A stretch of 64,000 nt of DNA, taken from the NCBI GenBank assembly GCA_947454055.1, contig CANGIS010000007.1:21267-85266 (forward strand), read 5' to 3'. The notes beneath the pieces were generated by a model. The model worked only from the letters and a program-made list of their open reading frames with translations. It had not been told where the DNA came from and ran no database searches. Position numbers and translations under genes: made by a program. Positions 53,761-63,866 of the stretch are shown here, one piece after another. The stretch's first letter is position 1, and each line of letters opens with the position of its first letter. Origin of the DNA: Hyphomicrobiales bacterium. GTDB lineage: Bacteria; Pseudomonadota; Alphaproteobacteria; Rhizobiales; Beijerinckiaceae.

Positions 53761-54608
53761 CCAAGGGCGCCCTCGGAAGCGCGGACTTGCGCCGCTTCCG
53801 CGTCAGCCCACACCACGATCCCGCCGGAGCGCTCCCGCCCGCGGGCCTCGCTGGTAAGCCCGTAATGCGCGGCCAAACGACCAAGCGCCATTCCGAGCAC
53901 GAGCTTGGCCGACCGCGGCGGCCATCCCCGTTCCCGCTCCACAAGATCAAGCCCCTTCAAATAGCAGCAAATATCCACCAGCACGCCCGCCATATCGGCG
54001 CCAACGGCTGCGAGCGCCTGGTCAATCCGCTGGCGCGCCGAAATCATGGCATCGCTCAGGGATCCGCCGCGTCCGCCCGAACCCGTTCCGGCGCCAAAGC
54101 GCTCCCAATCCATCGTGACACGCGGACTTAGTCCGGTACGCTCGAAATCCGCGCGCAGCCGCTCACCCGCCGCCAGACTGAGCGGATCAAGCATCGGCTT
54201 GCCGTCCGTGCCCTTGCGTCGGGCGAGCCAAGCCAAAGGACTTTCGCGCCGGTCCACCAAAACCCGCTCCGGCCCCAGAGCCGTCATCCGCTCCTCGATA
54301 TCGAGGCCCTCGGCCAATTCGTGCGGCAAGACTTCGGCCAGCCGGCGCGCCAAACTCTGTCCTTGCGGCGTCAGCACAAGGCGGGCAGTGTCCGATGGCC
54401 CGCTCCAAGCTGCCCATCCCGAAGCGACAAGCCGCTCGCCAATGCTCGCCTTGAGCTGCCCCACAGCCAGCGTTACCCCCTTTTTCCGCGCCGCCACCGA
54501 AAGATAGCCCTCCCGTACGGACCGCGTGGCAAAGCACCCCTCGCCCGCCAGATCGCGCAACCCCAATCCCATCGCCCGCGTCAAAACCGCTGTGTCCTGC
54601 CCGACCAT
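53757..54608 (-). CDS. DUF6456-domain protein, probable DNA-binding regulator
   Basis: Protein of 283 residues. The N-terminal half resembles a winged-helix/ArsR-like fold (AVGQLKASIGERLVASGWAAW, PSDTARLVLTPQGQSLARRL), and the C-terminal DUF6456 domain has SPLAWLARRKGTDGKPMLD, AGERLRADFERTGLSPRVTM, DWERFG and VGADMAGVLVDICCYLKGLD. It is typical of Hyphomicrobiales, often beside sufE. A perfect dyad, TGACGTTACGTCA, lies directly upstream of its AGGAGA ribosome site, so autoregulation is plausible. The role is otherwise unknown. Confidence 0.8.
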   Translation of the reverse strand: MVGQDTAVLTRAMGLGLRDLAGEGCFATRSVREGYLSVAARKKGVTLAVGQLKASIGERLVASGWAAWSGPSDTARLVLTPQGQSLARRLAEVLPHELAEGLDIEERMTALGPERVLVDRRESPLAWLARRKGTDGKPMLDPLSLAAGERLRADFERTGLSPRVTMDWERFGAGTGSGGRGGSLSDAMISARQRIDQALAAVGADMAGVLVDICCYLKGLDLVERERGWPPRSAKLVLGMALGRLAAHYGLTSEARGRERSGGIVVWADAEAAQVRASEGALG

Positions 54609-54622
54609 TCCCCATCTCCTTT

Positions 54623-54635
54623 TGACGTTACGTCA
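54623..54635. promoter_or_regulatory. 13-bp dyad upstream of the DUF6456 gene
   Basis: TGACGTTACGTCA is a perfect inverted repeat with a single central base, 15 bases before the start codon and next to the ribosome site. The location would let a bound protein block transcription or translation. A related TGAC-N5-GTCA dyad occurs before mucR (56707-56719). A TTGACA at 54673-54668 on the minus strand could be the -35 element. Confidence 0.45.
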
Positions 54636-54809
54636 TATAAAGGAGACTATTATCCTAATTTAGCGAATGTCAAGTATTTTAGGAAAAATATCTTAAATTG
54701 ACCACAGGGGAGGGCGGGCTTCCAAGGCCGCCCCCCCAACGCGACACAGCCGTTTGCCCGCCTGGCTGGTCAGCCGGACGAACAGTCGGAAAGCCGAAGG
54801 AGTTGGCCG

Positions 54810-55097
54810 CTAAGATTTGAAGAGATGCTGATGGGTTCCCAATCGCGCCAATCGAAGAATATTGTCGTCCGTCTGGCGGTAGATCAACACGAGGTCAGGC
54901 TTGAGGTGGCAGTCCCGATATCCATTCCAGACGCCGATCAGGGGATGGTCTTGAAATTTTTCCGGCAATTCATGATCGACCAACAAATATGCAAGGACGA
55001 CCTCAAGCAAACCATCAACATCGCGCGCATGGCGTGGTTGCCGCTTGACCAGCTTGAAGTCTTTCTTAAAGGCGTTGGAATACTCAATCGTCCGCAT
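54810..55097 (-). CDS. yafQ: YafQ/RelE-family toxin
   Basis: Type II toxin of 95 residues, predicted to cleave mRNA on the ribosome. It has the YafQ pattern: IEYSNAFKKDFKLVKRQP, LPEKFQDHPLIGVWNGYRDC, the catalytic histidine in CHLKPDLVLIYR, and LARLGTHQHLF at the end. The start overlaps the antitoxin gene by 14 bases, the usual coupling. It is complete, so the pair is probably functional. Confidence 0.92.
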   Translation of the reverse strand: MRTIEYSNAFKKDFKLVKRQPRHARDVDGLLEVVLAYLLVDHELPEKFQDHPLIGVWNGYRDCHLKPDLVLIYRQTDDNILRLARLGTHQHLFKS

Positions 55098-55350
55098 TCA
55101 AATCAGCCATCAAGGCTTTGATGCTTCGGGCAGACTGGCCCTTCCCCGCCTCGAGCTCGGCGATCGCCGCAGCTGTTTTGGCGGTGGGAACTCGAATATC
55201 AAATGGAAAACGCTGATCATCGGCGATCCGGACCATCAGGAGACGGATGGCATCGGATATATTCAGCCCCATCGCGTCCAGAGCCTTGGCAGCCTTGGCT
55301 TTTGTCACCGCATCAATTCTGGCTCTCACGACGCTGTCGACCGAACTCAT
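55084..55350 (-). CDS. dinJ: DinJ/RelB-family antitoxin
   Basis: Antitoxin of 88 residues paired with the YafQ-like toxin. The N-terminal ribbon-helix-helix part (SSVDSVVRARIDAVTKAKA, AKALDAMGLNISDAIRLLM) binds DNA and the C-terminal tail (AAIAELEAGKGQSARSIKAL) covers the toxin. The ATG at 55350 has AGGAG about eight bases upstream; a TTG two codons earlier is less likely. Autoregulation by the pair is the family rule. Confidence 0.92.
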   Translation of the reverse strand: MSSVDSVVRARIDAVTKAKAAKALDAMGLNISDAIRLLMVRIADDQRFPFDIRVPTAKTAAAIAELEAGKGQSARSIKALMADLNADD

Positions 55351-55454
55351 CACCAACTCTCCTGTGAAGGAAAAATGTAGCCTAATTGTAGCTACAAATC
55401 AACATCCTTCAGCGCTTGTTTCGACGCGCAAACGAGCACCGCCGCCAAGAATTT

Positions 55455-56033
55455 TTAACGCAACAAGGGCGCCAACTGCTTGAATTCCGGTGTTCCGGAC
55501 CGCTCGAGCCATTCGAAAAACACCATTTCAGCCGAAACAAGGCTGATACCGGCCGCCTCCAACCGCCGGCGGGCGGCATCGGCATCGGAAGCCGTACGGC
55601 TCGAAATGGCATCACCCACCACAAACACCGCATATCCGGCAGCCTGTGCATCAAGCGCTGTTTGCAACACGCAGACATGCGCCTCCATGCCAACCACCAC
55701 GAGCTGCCGCCGCTCGGGCCGCGCATTCAGATGCGCTGCGATGGCCTCGTCGCGCAAACAAGAAAACGCCGTCTTGGCGAACACTGGCGTCCCCCCGCCG
55801 CACGCTCCCAACAGCGCCGCTTCCGTTGGGCCCAAGCCTTTGGGATATTGTTCGGTCACCGTGATCGGCACACCCAAGACGCGCGCCGCTTCTACCAGAA
55901 ACCGCGTCCGCGCGATCATGGCTTCCACCTGATGGATGGTCGCCAGTAATTTTTCCTGAACATCGACGATAAGGAGCTGCGAAGCCTCCCTCCGCATCAT
56001 CGTTCCGGAGGGGTGGGTCACAGACATGGCCAT
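55455..56033 (-). CDS. Isochorismatase-like cysteine hydrolase
   Basis: Hydrolase of 192 residues. The cysteine hydrolase triad is visible: Asp in LLIVDVQEKLL, Lys in VFAKTAFSCLR and Cys in GMEAHVCVLQTALD, with the cis-peptide VVVGM before it. The substrate is unknown; YcaC- and isochorismatase-like members act on various amides. The start at 56033 lies 1 base after the msrB stop, so both are in one operon; ATGs at 56027 and a few codons further in are alternatives. Confidence 0.88.
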   Translation of the reverse strand: MAMSVTHPSGTMMRREASQLLIVDVQEKLLATIHQVEAMIARTRFLVEAARVLGVPITVTEQYPKGLGPTEAALLGACGGGTPVFAKTAFSCLRDEAIAAHLNARPERRQLVVVGMEAHVCVLQTALDAQAAGYAVFVVGDAISSRTASDADAARRRLEAAGISLVSAEMVFFEWLERSGTPEFKQLAPLLR

Positions 56034-56034
56034 C

Positions 56035-56451
56035 TCAGGCCTCGTCCGGCACAAAATCGAGAACGGTAGCATTGATGCAATAGCGCAGGCCGGTTGGCCG
56101 TGGTCCGTCAGGAAACACATGGCCGAGATGCGCATCACATACGGCGCACAACACCTCGACGCGCCGCATGCCCAGCGTCAAATCCTCGTTCTCGACAATC
56201 AAATGCCGATCCAACGGCTGGAAGAAACTCGGCCAGCCGGTGCCTGATTCAAACTTCGTGTCCGAAGTGAACAAATCGGTCTCGCAGCACACACAGCGAT
56301 AAACGCCCGCGCGCTTCTCGTCCCATCCCGGTCCGGTACAGGCCCGCTCGGTCCCGTGCTCGCGCGCAATCCGGTATTGCTCCGGCGTCAGACGCGCCCG
56401 CCACTCGGCTTCCGTAAACGTCACTTTGGATGGATAAGAATTGACAGACAT
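56035..56451 (-). CDS. msrB: Peptide methionine (R)-S-oxide reductase
   Basis: Repairs oxidised methionine (R-sulfoxide) in proteins. The 138-residue protein has two zinc-binding CxxC motifs ([11 protein letters not shown] and [14 protein letters not shown]), the conserved [11 protein letters not shown] and the catalytic cysteine in [13 protein letters not shown]. It is single-domain, not fused to MsrA. It starts a short operon with the isochorismatase-like gene. Confidence 0.96.
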   Translation of the reverse strand: MSVNSYPSKVTFTEAEWRARLTPEQYRIAREHGTERACTGPGWDEKRAGVYRCVCCETDLFTSDTKFESGTGWPSFFQPLDRHLIVENEDLTLGMRRVEVLCAVCDAHLGHVFPDGPRPTGLRYCINATVLDFVPDEA

Positions 56452-56784
56452 TTTTGTTACTTTCCCGTTTTAGAATGAGATACTGTGCATCAACAGCTTA
56501 AGATAGAGAAGTCACCTCTTGAACGGCTCGGCATTTATACGGATAAAATATTCGATACTATTGGCCAACCATGTATTGCAAGCGTTTAAAATATACCATA
56601 AATGAGAATCAGTTTCGCGTATTGTTGGTTTGAAACTTAGCTTTATTCCTGTTTTCGAACGCTACTCAACTATTAAAATACGCGTTGAAATCGGGTCTCT
56701 GTTTTTTGACGCTAGGTCATTTTTAACACGCCAAAGCTTAACCGCCTTAACTCACATAAAATCAACACATCGGATATCAAGCCC
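56452..56784 (+). promoter_or_regulatory. AT-rich region upstream of mucR
   Basis: About 330 bases, markedly AT-rich, with no gene. It probably contains the promoters of msrB (minus) and mucR (plus). MucR proteins bind AT-rich DNA and repress their own genes, so binding sites are expected here. A TGAC-N5-GTCA dyad (TGACGCTAGGTCA) lies at 56707-56719 and a GAATC methylation site lies near 56600. Specific -35/-10 elements could not be fixed. Confidence 0.5.
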
Positions 56785-57201
56785 ATGACGGATCAAGTGA
56801 ATTCGAACATTTTTGTCGAACTGGCCGCCGATATTGTCTCGGCCTATGTCAGCAACAACACCATCACACCGGGCGAGTTGACCGGCCTCATCCATAGCGT
56901 TTATGCGGCCTTGTCCCATATTGAGGAAGGTAGCGTTGAAGAGCCGGCCGAGCCGCAAAAGCCTGCCATCTCGGTCAAAAAATCGATCACACCGGACTTT
57001 CTGGTCTGTCTCGAAGACGGCAAGAAGTTCAAATCGCTGAAGCGCCATCTGCGCACCCAATACGATATGACGCCGGAAGAGTACCGCGAGAAATGGGGTC
57101 TGCCGGGTGACTATCCGATGGTTGCGCCCAATTATGCAACCGCGCGTTCCGCGCTTGCCAAGCAAATGGGCCTTGGCCAGCAGCGCCGCAAGCGTCGCTG
57201 A
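56785..57201 (+). CDS. mucR: MucR/Ros-family zinc-finger transcriptional regulator
   Basis: Global regulator of 138 residues, H-NS-like in its binding of AT-rich DNA; in rhizobia and brucellae it controls exopolysaccharide, motility and virulence genes. The N-terminal helical part ([18 protein letters not shown]) drives oligomerisation. The Ros-type zinc finger has [19 protein letters not shown] with a Cys-Asp-His-type ligand set, followed by [19 protein letters not shown] and the basic APNYATARS end. The AT-rich upstream region and a terminator at 57229 frame it as a single-gene unit. Confidence 0.95.
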   Translation: MTDQVNSNIFVELAADIVSAYVSNNTITPGELTGLIHSVYAALSHIEEGSVEEPAEPQKPAISVKKSITPDFLVCLEDGKKFKSLKRHLRTQYDMTPEEYREKWGLPGDYPMVAPNYATARSALAKQMGLGQQRRKRR

Positions 57202-57228
57202 GCGGTCTTTCATACATTGACGTCGGAG

Positions 57229-57258
57229 GGAGGCGGGAAATCGCCTCCTTTCTCGTTT
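57229..57258 (+). terminator. Intrinsic terminator after mucR
   Basis: GGAGGCG (57229-57235) pairs with CGCCTCC (57242-57248) around a 6-base loop and is followed by the T-rich TTTCTCGTTT. It lies 27 bases beyond the mucR stop. Confidence 0.75.
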
Positions 57259-57397
57259 CTGGCGTCCGCAGGATGACTCCCTTGCTGAAATGCCGCATTG
57301 CCGTTTTGGTCAAAACTGCCTAAATACGCTCACGCGGCCGCTGCTTTTATAAGGCCACCCCGTTTTAACCCCCAAACCGCACAGCAGGGAGATCGCC

Positions 57398-57994
57398 ATG
57401 TTCAGCCTTCCCGAACTACCTTACGCTTACGACGCCCTTCAGCCTTATATGTCGAAGGAGACGCTCGAATATCACCACGACAAGCATCACAATGCTTACG
57501 TCACCAACGGCAACAATCTGGTGAAGGGCACCGAGTTCGAGGGCAAGTCGCTCGAAGACATCGTGAAGGGCTCGTTCGGCAAACACGCTGGCCTCTTCAA
57601 CAATGCCGGCCAGCATTACAACCATCTCCATTTCTGGAACTGGATGAAGCCGAACGGCGGCGGCGCCATTCCGGGCAAGATCGAAAAAGCGATCGTCTCG
57701 GATATCGGCTCGGTCGACAAATTCAAGGAAGAGTTCATCGCCGCAGGCACCACCCAATTCGGCTCCGGCTGGGCATGGCTCTCGGTGAAGGACGGCAAGC
57801 TCTTCGTCTCCAAGACGCCAAATGGCGAGAGCCCGTTGGTGTCCGGCGCGCAGCCGATCCTCGGCGTCGACGTTTGGGAGCACTCCTACTACATCGATTA
57901 CCGCAACCGTCGCCCCGATTATTTGAAGGCGTTCGTGGATCATCTCGTCAACTGGGACTATGTCCTAGAGATGTATGAAGCGGCAACGAAATAA
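57398..57994 (+). CDS. sodB: Superoxide dismutase (Fe/Mn)
   Basis: Cytoplasmic superoxide dismutase of 198 residues. All metal ligands are visible: His in LEYHHDKHHNAY, His in HYNHLHFWNWM, Asp and His in LGVDVWEHSYYIDYRN. GGGAIPG and the tail lengths are of the iron type, but Fe versus Mn cannot be decided by eye. A GGGAGA ribosome site precedes the ATG. It is a single-gene unit ended by a strong terminator. Confidence 0.95.
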   Translation: MFSLPELPYAYDALQPYMSKETLEYHHDKHHNAYVTNGNNLVKGTEFEGKSLEDIVKGSFGKHAGLFNNAGQHYNHLHFWNWMKPNGGGAIPGKIEKAIVSDIGSVDKFKEEFIAAGTTQFGSGWAWLSVKDGKLFVSKTPNGESPLVSGAQPILGVDVWEHSYYIDYRNRRPDYLKAFVDHLVNWDYVLEMYEAATK

Positions 57995-58014
57995 GCCGTT
58001 TTGTCATGAAACGT

Positions 58015-58041
58015 AAAAAGGGGCCTCGCGGCCCCTTTTTT
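58015..58041 (+). terminator. Intrinsic terminator after sodB
   Basis: AAAAAGGGGCC and GGCCCCTTTTT form a perfect 11-bp stem with a TCGC tetraloop, ending in a T run. It is symmetrical, so it may also serve the convergent alcohol dehydrogenase gene (minus), which ends at 58062. Confidence 0.92.
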
Positions 58042-58061
58042 CATGCCCGGAAGGCGTAACA

Positions 58062-59207
58062 TCAAAACGCTTCGTGCAACATTGCCAGATAATCAGCTTC
58101 CGTTGCTGCCCGCGCATTGGTGGCGTGGGTATGGTCAAGCAAGGCCGCTTTGGCGACTTCCGGCAAGATGCTCTCCGGCACGCCAAGCGCACCAAGTGAC
58201 ATCGGAATACCAAGATTTCGTGCAAATTCGGCCATAAATCCCGCTAGATCGCCGCCCTCCGCCAGTCCCACCGCCTGCCGCAACCGCGAATAGGTTTGGC
58301 CGCAAACCGGTTCATTGAAGCGCAGAACCGGCGGCAAAAGAACCGCATTCAGCGTGCCATGATGCAATTTAAGATCGCGATACCCGCCCAGCGGATGGGA
58401 AAGCGCATGAACCGCGCCCAACCCTTTCTGGAACGCCAGCGCACCCTCCATAGCAGCGATCATCATCTCGCGCCGCGCCGCTAGATCAGAACCGTCCACA
58501 ACCGCCCGGGGCAAGGCCTTGATCGCCCGCTCCAGCCCGTCAATGGCAATGGCAGCAGCCACGGGATTGTCCACAGGCGACGTAAAACATTCGATGCAAT
58601 GGCTGATGGCATCCATCCCCGTCGCAGCCGTCAGACCGGGCGGTAATCCGAGTGTCAGTTCAGGATCGCAAATTGCCCGTTTCGGAATGAGATAGGGCGA
58701 CAACAAGCCCAGTTTTCGCCCGTCACGGAAGCTGATGATCGCACCGCGCCCTACCTCGCTTCCAGTTCCCGCCGTTGTCGGAATAGCCAAAACCGGCGCC
58801 GTAGCCGCGGTAATTTTCGCAAACCCGCCATTCACGACAGCAAAACTCTGCAATTCCCCTTCATGGGCCGCCAAAACAGCAACCGCCTTGGCCAGATCCA
58901 TCGCCGAGCCACCGCCCAGCGCAATCATGCCATCGCAGCGCTCGGACCGGTAAAGGGCCAATGCCTCACCGGCAGCTTCCTCGGTTGGATTGGCAGGCGT
59001 GCCACCATAGACGGGGACGCCAGCTTCAAGCCCACCCGAACGACAAACCTCATCGAGAATGCCGGCGGCCACAATACCCCGATCGGTGATCACCAGAGGC
59101 CGCAAAATGCCCGCGGCCTTGAGGTCTTCCCCCAAATGGCGTCGTGCGCCCGCGTCAAGCCTGACCGTCGTCAGATAGGAAATAATGGCCAATCGCCCGC
59201 CCCCCAT
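58062..59207 (-). CDS. Iron-containing alcohol dehydrogenase family protein
   Basis: NAD(P)-dependent group III alcohol dehydrogenase of 381 residues. The nucleotide site has ALGGGSAMDLAKA and the metal ligands are visible: Asp and His in TGMDAISHCIE, His in GAVHALSHPLGG and His in LHHGTLNAVLLP. Substrate is not determined; maleylacetate reductase, lactaldehyde or butanol dehydrogenase types are all possible. The ATG at 59207 has a weak ribosome site; a TTG at 59192 after GGCGGGCGA is an alternative. Confidence 0.9.
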   Translation of the reverse strand: MGGGRLAIISYLTTVRLDAGARRHLGEDLKAAGILRPLVITDRGIVAAGILDEVCRSGGLEAGVPVYGGTPANPTEEAAGEALALYRSERCDGMIALGGGSAMDLAKAVAVLAAHEGELQSFAVVNGGFAKITAATAPVLAIPTTAGTGSEVGRGAIISFRDGRKLGLLSPYLIPKRAICDPELTLGLPPGLTAATGMDAISHCIECFTSPVDNPVAAAIAIDGLERAIKALPRAVVDGSDLAARREMMIAAMEGALAFQKGLGAVHALSHPLGGYRDLKLHHGTLNAVLLPPVLRFNEPVCGQTYSRLRQAVGLAEGGDLAGFMAEFARNLGIPMSLGALGVPESILPEVAKAALLDHTHATNARAATEADYLAMLHEAF

Positions 59208-59304
59208 TTGTAGTACTTGTGAGAAGTGAACGATAATGACATGATCTTTGTCAAATCACGGGTCAAAAATTGAAAATCAGGCCCGCTCAAGCCAGGCGGG
59301 ATGA

Positions 59305-60423
<1,119 letters not shown>

Positions 60424-60440
60424 TCGGTTCGTTTTTTATG

Positions 60441-60475
60441 GCCGCCGGAGCGCATCAGCGTTCCGGCGGCTTTTT
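60441..60475 (+). terminator. Intrinsic terminator after the TRAP gene
   Basis: GCCGCCGGAGCGC pairs with GCGTTCCGGCGGC with one mismatch around an ATCA loop, followed by TTTTT. It lies 18 bases after the stop codon. Confidence 0.92.
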
Positions 60476-60489
60476 CATAGCGCTTGCGA

Positions 60490-60518
60490 TTGTCACGCGC
60501 TGCAATTTGGGGTATTGA
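60490..60518 (+). promoter_or_regulatory. Candidate promoter for rplY
   Basis: TTGTCA (60490-60495), 17 bases, TATTGA (60513-60518) upstream of rplY. The -35 matches the consensus in five of six positions, the -10 in only three. A small GGGGT/ACCCC stem overlaps the -10 region. Support is weak. Confidence 0.3.
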
Positions 60519-60618
60519 CCCCATCCGCGTCACATCGACACCCTTGGAGGCGTTGACGCGTCACCCAGTCGTCGGATCAAGCGATCCCGGCGGCTTCTTT
60601 TTTGAAGGAAATACGATC

Positions 60619-61263
60619 ATGTCCAATGCTGCAAAGCAGATTGAGGCGACGGTCCGCGCGACGAATGGCAAGGGGGCCGCTCGTGCAGTTCGTCTTCAGG
60701 GCCGCGTTCCGGCTGTCATCTATGGCGGCGGCGTCGAGCCGACCTCTATCTCTCTCGATTTCAACGCTACGAAAAAGCTGATTTTCGCTGGCCACTTCCT
60801 GACGACCGTTTTTGAGGTCAACGTCGATGGCAACAAAATCCGCGTCATTCCGCGCGATTACCAGCTTGATCCGATCCGCGATCAGCCACTGCATGTCGAC
60901 TTCCTACGCCTGACCGCGGGTCAGAAGATCCGGGTAGAAGTGCCGGTGCATATTATCAATCAGGTGGCTTCGCCTGGCATCAAACGCGGTGGAGCGATCA
61001 ACCTCGTTCAGCATTCGATCGAAATGATGGTGCCACCAGACGCCATCCCGACCGGCGTCAACGTCGATCTGACGGGCGTGGATATCGGCAAGTCGATCCA
61101 TGTGTCGATGATCACGCTGCCTGAGAACTGCACTGCAGTCGACAAGCACGACTTCACGATCCTCACCATTGTCGCCACCGGCGGCATGAAGGACGAAGCG
61201 GCAGCGCCTGCAGCAGCTGCTCCTGCCGGCAAGGCAGCGGCTAAGGCTGCGCCTAAGAAATAA
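60619..61263 (+). CDS. rplY: 50S ribosomal protein L25 (long form, Ctc type)
   Basis: 5S rRNA-binding ribosomal protein of 214 residues, the long form with a C-terminal beta domain. It begins SNAAKQIEATVRATNGKGAA and has the L25 core (RAVRLQGRVPAVIYGGGVEP, LLHVDFLRLTAGQK region) and an Ala/Lys-rich tail. The ATG at 60619 has GAAGGA nearby; the frame upstream to 60484 is not supported. It is followed by a terminator and then pth, a common neighbour. Confidence 0.95.
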   Translation: MSNAAKQIEATVRATNGKGAARAVRLQGRVPAVIYGGGVEPTSISLDFNATKKLIFAGHFLTTVFEVNVDGNKIRVIPRDYQLDPIRDQPLHVDFLRLTAGQKIRVEVPVHIINQVASPGIKRGGAINLVQHSIEMMVPPDAIPTGVNVDLTGVDIGKSIHVSMITLPENCTAVDKHDFTILTIVATGGMKDEAAAPAAAAPAGKAAAKAAPKK

Positions 61264-61288
61264 TCAGCGGCTCGCCGCAAAGTTTTGG

Positions 61289-61319
61289 CGCGTCGCGGGT
61301 CTCTCGCGGCGCGTTTTTT
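61289..61319 (+). terminator. Intrinsic terminator after rplY
   Basis: CGCGTCGCG (61289-61297) pairs with CGCGGCGCG (61305-61313) with one G-U pair, followed by six Ts. It stands between rplY and pth. Confidence 0.85.
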
Positions 61320-61353
61320 ATGATCTCCCTTTCCTCGCATGAGAAGTCGCCCC

Positions 61354-61950
61354 ATGCTTTTGTTCGTAGGCCTTGGCAACCCCGGCGCGCGCTATGCGGG
61401 CAACCGGCACAATATCGGCTTTATGGCGATGGAGGAAATGGCGCGCGTCCACAAAGCAGCGCCTTGGCGCAGGCGCTTTCAGGGTGCTGTGACGGAAGTC
61501 ACAATCGGCACTGAAAAGGTTTTGCTGCTTGTGCCCGAAACCTTCATGAATGAATCGGGTCGCGCGGTGCAGGAAGCTGCCCAATTTTTCAAGATAGCGC
61601 TTAAAGACATCGTGGTCTTCCACGATGAGCTCGATCTTCCACCCGCCAAAATGCGTATCAAACTCGGTGGCGGCAATGCGGGTCATAATGGCCTACGCTC
61701 CATCTCGGCCCATTGCGGCAACGAGTATCGCCGCGTCCGCTTGGGAATCGGCCATCCGGGCCATAAAGACGCCGTCCATGGCTTCGTGCTCTCCGATTTT
61801 TCCAAAAGCGAGCGCGAATGGGTGTCTGACCTCTGCCGATCGGTCGCCGACCAGGCATCCCTGTTGGTCATAGGCCAAGATGCAACCTTCCAGAGCAAGG
61901 TTCATCTTGCGATGGAATCAAGCGGCTGGGGTGAGGATAAAGAAAAATAG
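61354..61950 (+). CDS. pth: Peptidyl-tRNA hydrolase
   Basis: Releases peptides from peptidyl-tRNA that has dropped off ribosomes. The 198-residue protein has the start [19 protein letters not shown] with the catalytic histidine, [12 protein letters not shown], the catalytic aspartate in [11 protein letters not shown], and [14 protein letters not shown]. The ATG at 61354 matches the family start; five extra codons upstream are possible. It is followed by ychF, a frequent neighbour pair. Confidence 0.95.
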   Translation: MLLFVGLGNPGARYAGNRHNIGFMAMEEMARVHKAAPWRRRFQGAVTEVTIGTEKVLLLVPETFMNESGRAVQEAAQFFKIALKDIVVFHDELDLPPAKMRIKLGGGNAGHNGLRSISAHCGNEYRRVRLGIGHPGHKDAVHGFVLSDFSKSEREWVSDLCRSVADQASLLVIGQDATFQSKVHLAMESSGWGEDKEK

Positions 61951-62076
61951 AAGCCATCTGCTCTTGCCCCTCAGGTTGAAGGAAACTGGTCACGATTTCC
62001 CCTTCCCTCCTTGCCTTTTGCTTCTTTTCCCGACACAACCGCGACTAACGATTTCCTCAAACGGATATAAATCACC

Positions 62077-63174
62077 ATGGGTTTCAAATGCGGTATCGTC
62101 GGACTGCCGAATGTCGGTAAGTCGACCCTTTTCAACGCTCTGACGCAAACGGCGGCGGCACAGGCGGCCAATTATCCGTTTTGTACCATTGAGCCGAACG
62201 TCGGCGATGTGGCCGTGCCCGATCCGCGGATCGAGATTTTAGCTGCCATTGCCGGCTCGAAAGAGATCATCCCTACCCGCATCACCTTTGTCGACATCGC
62301 CGGCATCGTGCGCGGTGCGTCGAAAGGCGAAGGCCTCGGCAATCAGTTTTTGGCCAATATCCGCGAGGTCGACGCCATCGCCCATGTCGTACGCTGCTTT
62401 GAAGATGGCGACATCACCCACGTCGAGGGTAAAATCGACCCGCTCGCCGATATCGAGACCATCGAAACCGAGCTAATGCTCGCCGATCTCGACAGCTTGG
62501 AGAAGCGCATCATCCCGCTCGAGAAAAAAGCCAAAAGCGGCGATAAAGACGCCAAAGAGCAGGTCGACATCATGGCCCGCTGTCTTGAGCTCTTGCGCGA
62601 TGGCCGCCCTGCACGGCTCGTCGAACGCTCGGCGGAAGAAGAACGCACTTTCCGGATGTTGACGCTGCTCACCGCCAAACCGGTGCTCTATGTCTGCAAT
62701 GTCGAGGAAGCCTCCGCCCATGACGGCAACGCGTTTTCGGCCCGCGTGATGGAATACGCCAAAAAAGAAGGCGCGAAAGCCGTCGTCGTCTCGGCCCAGA
62801 TCGAGAGCGAAATCGCGGTGATGGAAGCAGCAGACCAGAAAGATTATCTCGATGCGGTCGGCTTGGATGAGCCGGGCCTTAACCGTGTGATCCGCGCCGG
62901 CTATGAGCTTTTGGACCTCGTTACTTATTTTACCATCGGTCCGAAAGAAGCCCGCGCCTGGACAATTTCAAAAGGCACCAAGGGACCAGCTGCAGCCGGC
63001 GTCATCCACACGGATTTCGAAAAGGGTTATATCCGGGCTGAAACCATTGCTTATAGCGATTACGTCACCAATAAGGGCGAAGCGGGCGCACGCGAAGCGG
63101 GCAAGTTCCGTCTGGAAGGTAAGGAATATGTCGTCGCTGACGGCGATGTGCTGCATTTCCGGTTTGCGAATTAA
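62077..63174 (+). CDS. ychF: Redox-regulated ATPase YchF
   Basis: Obg-family P-loop protein of 365 residues that binds ATP rather than GTP. It has the P-loop GLPNVGKSTLFNALT, TFVDIAGIVRGASKGEGLGN, an altered G4 motif (VLYVCNVEEAS, not NKxD, which favours ATP), a coiled-coil insert (LEKRIIPLEKKAKSGDKDA) and a C-terminal TGS domain (TISKGTKGPAAAG, HTDFEKGYIRAE). It starts 126 bases after pth. Confidence 0.95.
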   Translation: MGFKCGIVGLPNVGKSTLFNALTQTAAAQAANYPFCTIEPNVGDVAVPDPRIEILAAIAGSKEIIPTRITFVDIAGIVRGASKGEGLGNQFLANIREVDAIAHVVRCFEDGDITHVEGKIDPLADIETIETELMLADLDSLEKRIIPLEKKAKSGDKDAKEQVDIMARCLELLRDGRPARLVERSAEEERTFRMLTLLTAKPVLYVCNVEEASAHDGNAFSARVMEYAKKEGAKAVVVSAQIESEIAVMEAADQKDYLDAVGLDEPGLNRVIRAGYELLDLVTYFTIGPKEARAWTISKGTKGPAAAGVIHTDFEKGYIRAETIAYSDYVTNKGEAGAREAGKFRLEGKEYVVADGDVLHFRFAN

Positions 63175-63201
63175 CGGTATTACTTAGCGAATATCTCGAC
63201 C

Positions 63202-63222
63202 GTCATGGCCAGTCGCCGTGAC
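63202..63222. terminator. Possible hairpin between ychF and apt
   Basis: GTCATGGC and GCCGTGAC form an 8-bp stem with one G-U pair between two convergent genes. There is no T run, so termination is uncertain. Confidence 0.3.
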
Positions 63223-63249
63223 AGATTAGATATACCAAACCTATGCAAC

Positions 63250-63795
63250 TCAATGGCCATCAAACGCAATCAGCGTCATGACCGGCACGCCAAGTGCTTC
63301 CAGTTTTGCTCGCCCACCCAACTCCGGTAAGTCGATCACGAAGCAGGCTGCCACAACGTCGGCACCCATTTTCTGCAAAAGCTTCGTAGCCCCCTCCGCT
63401 GTGCCGCCGGTGGCGATCAGATCGTCGATCAAAATCACCTTCTCGCCTGGCTTCACAGCGTCCGTATGCACCTCCATCTCATCGACGCCATATTCGAGCG
63501 AATAGGCAATCGAGACGGTTGTGTGCGGCAATTTTCCCTTTTTGCGGATCGGGATAAAGCCCGCGGAAAGCTGATGCGCTACTGCGCCGCCTAAAATAAA
63601 CCCGCGCGCTTCCATACCTGCCACTTGATCAATTTTGCTGCCCGCAAAGGGCTGCACCAATTCATCAATCGCCCGACGAAAAGCCCGCGCATTGCCAAGC
63701 AACGTGGTGATATCACGAAACATGATTCCATGCTTCGGATAATCGGGAATGGAACGGATCGACTCACGTAAAAAATCAACGGTAGATTGGGTCAT
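63250..63795 (-). CDS. apt: Adenine phosphoribosyltransferase
   Basis: Salvages adenine to AMP with PRPP. The 181-residue protein has the family start [20 protein letters not shown], the [15 protein letters not shown] segment and the PRPP-binding site [14 protein letters not shown]. The ATG at 63795 is the family start; the longer open frame upstream is not supported and runs into an inverted repeat. Confidence 0.96.
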   Translation of the reverse strand: MTQSTVDFLRESIRSIPDYPKHGIMFRDITTLLGNARAFRRAIDELVQPFAGSKIDQVAGMEARGFILGGAVAHQLSAGFIPIRKKGKLPHTTVSIAYSLEYGVDEMEVHTDAVKPGEKVILIDDLIATGGTAEGATKLLQKMGADVVAACFVIDLPELGGRAKLEALGVPVMTLIAFDGH

Positions 63796-63866
63796 TAAAG
63801 TTATCCAAGAAACAGGAAGATCAGGCCTAGCGCGTTTTTCGTTCGGTTGGAAACAATTCAATTTAA

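Noticed and set aside
46303..54635. Shared CGTTACG core in dyads at 46303, 46912 and 54623 as one regulator's site
   Set aside because: A 7-base core is expected several times in 64 kb by chance and the flanking arms differ.
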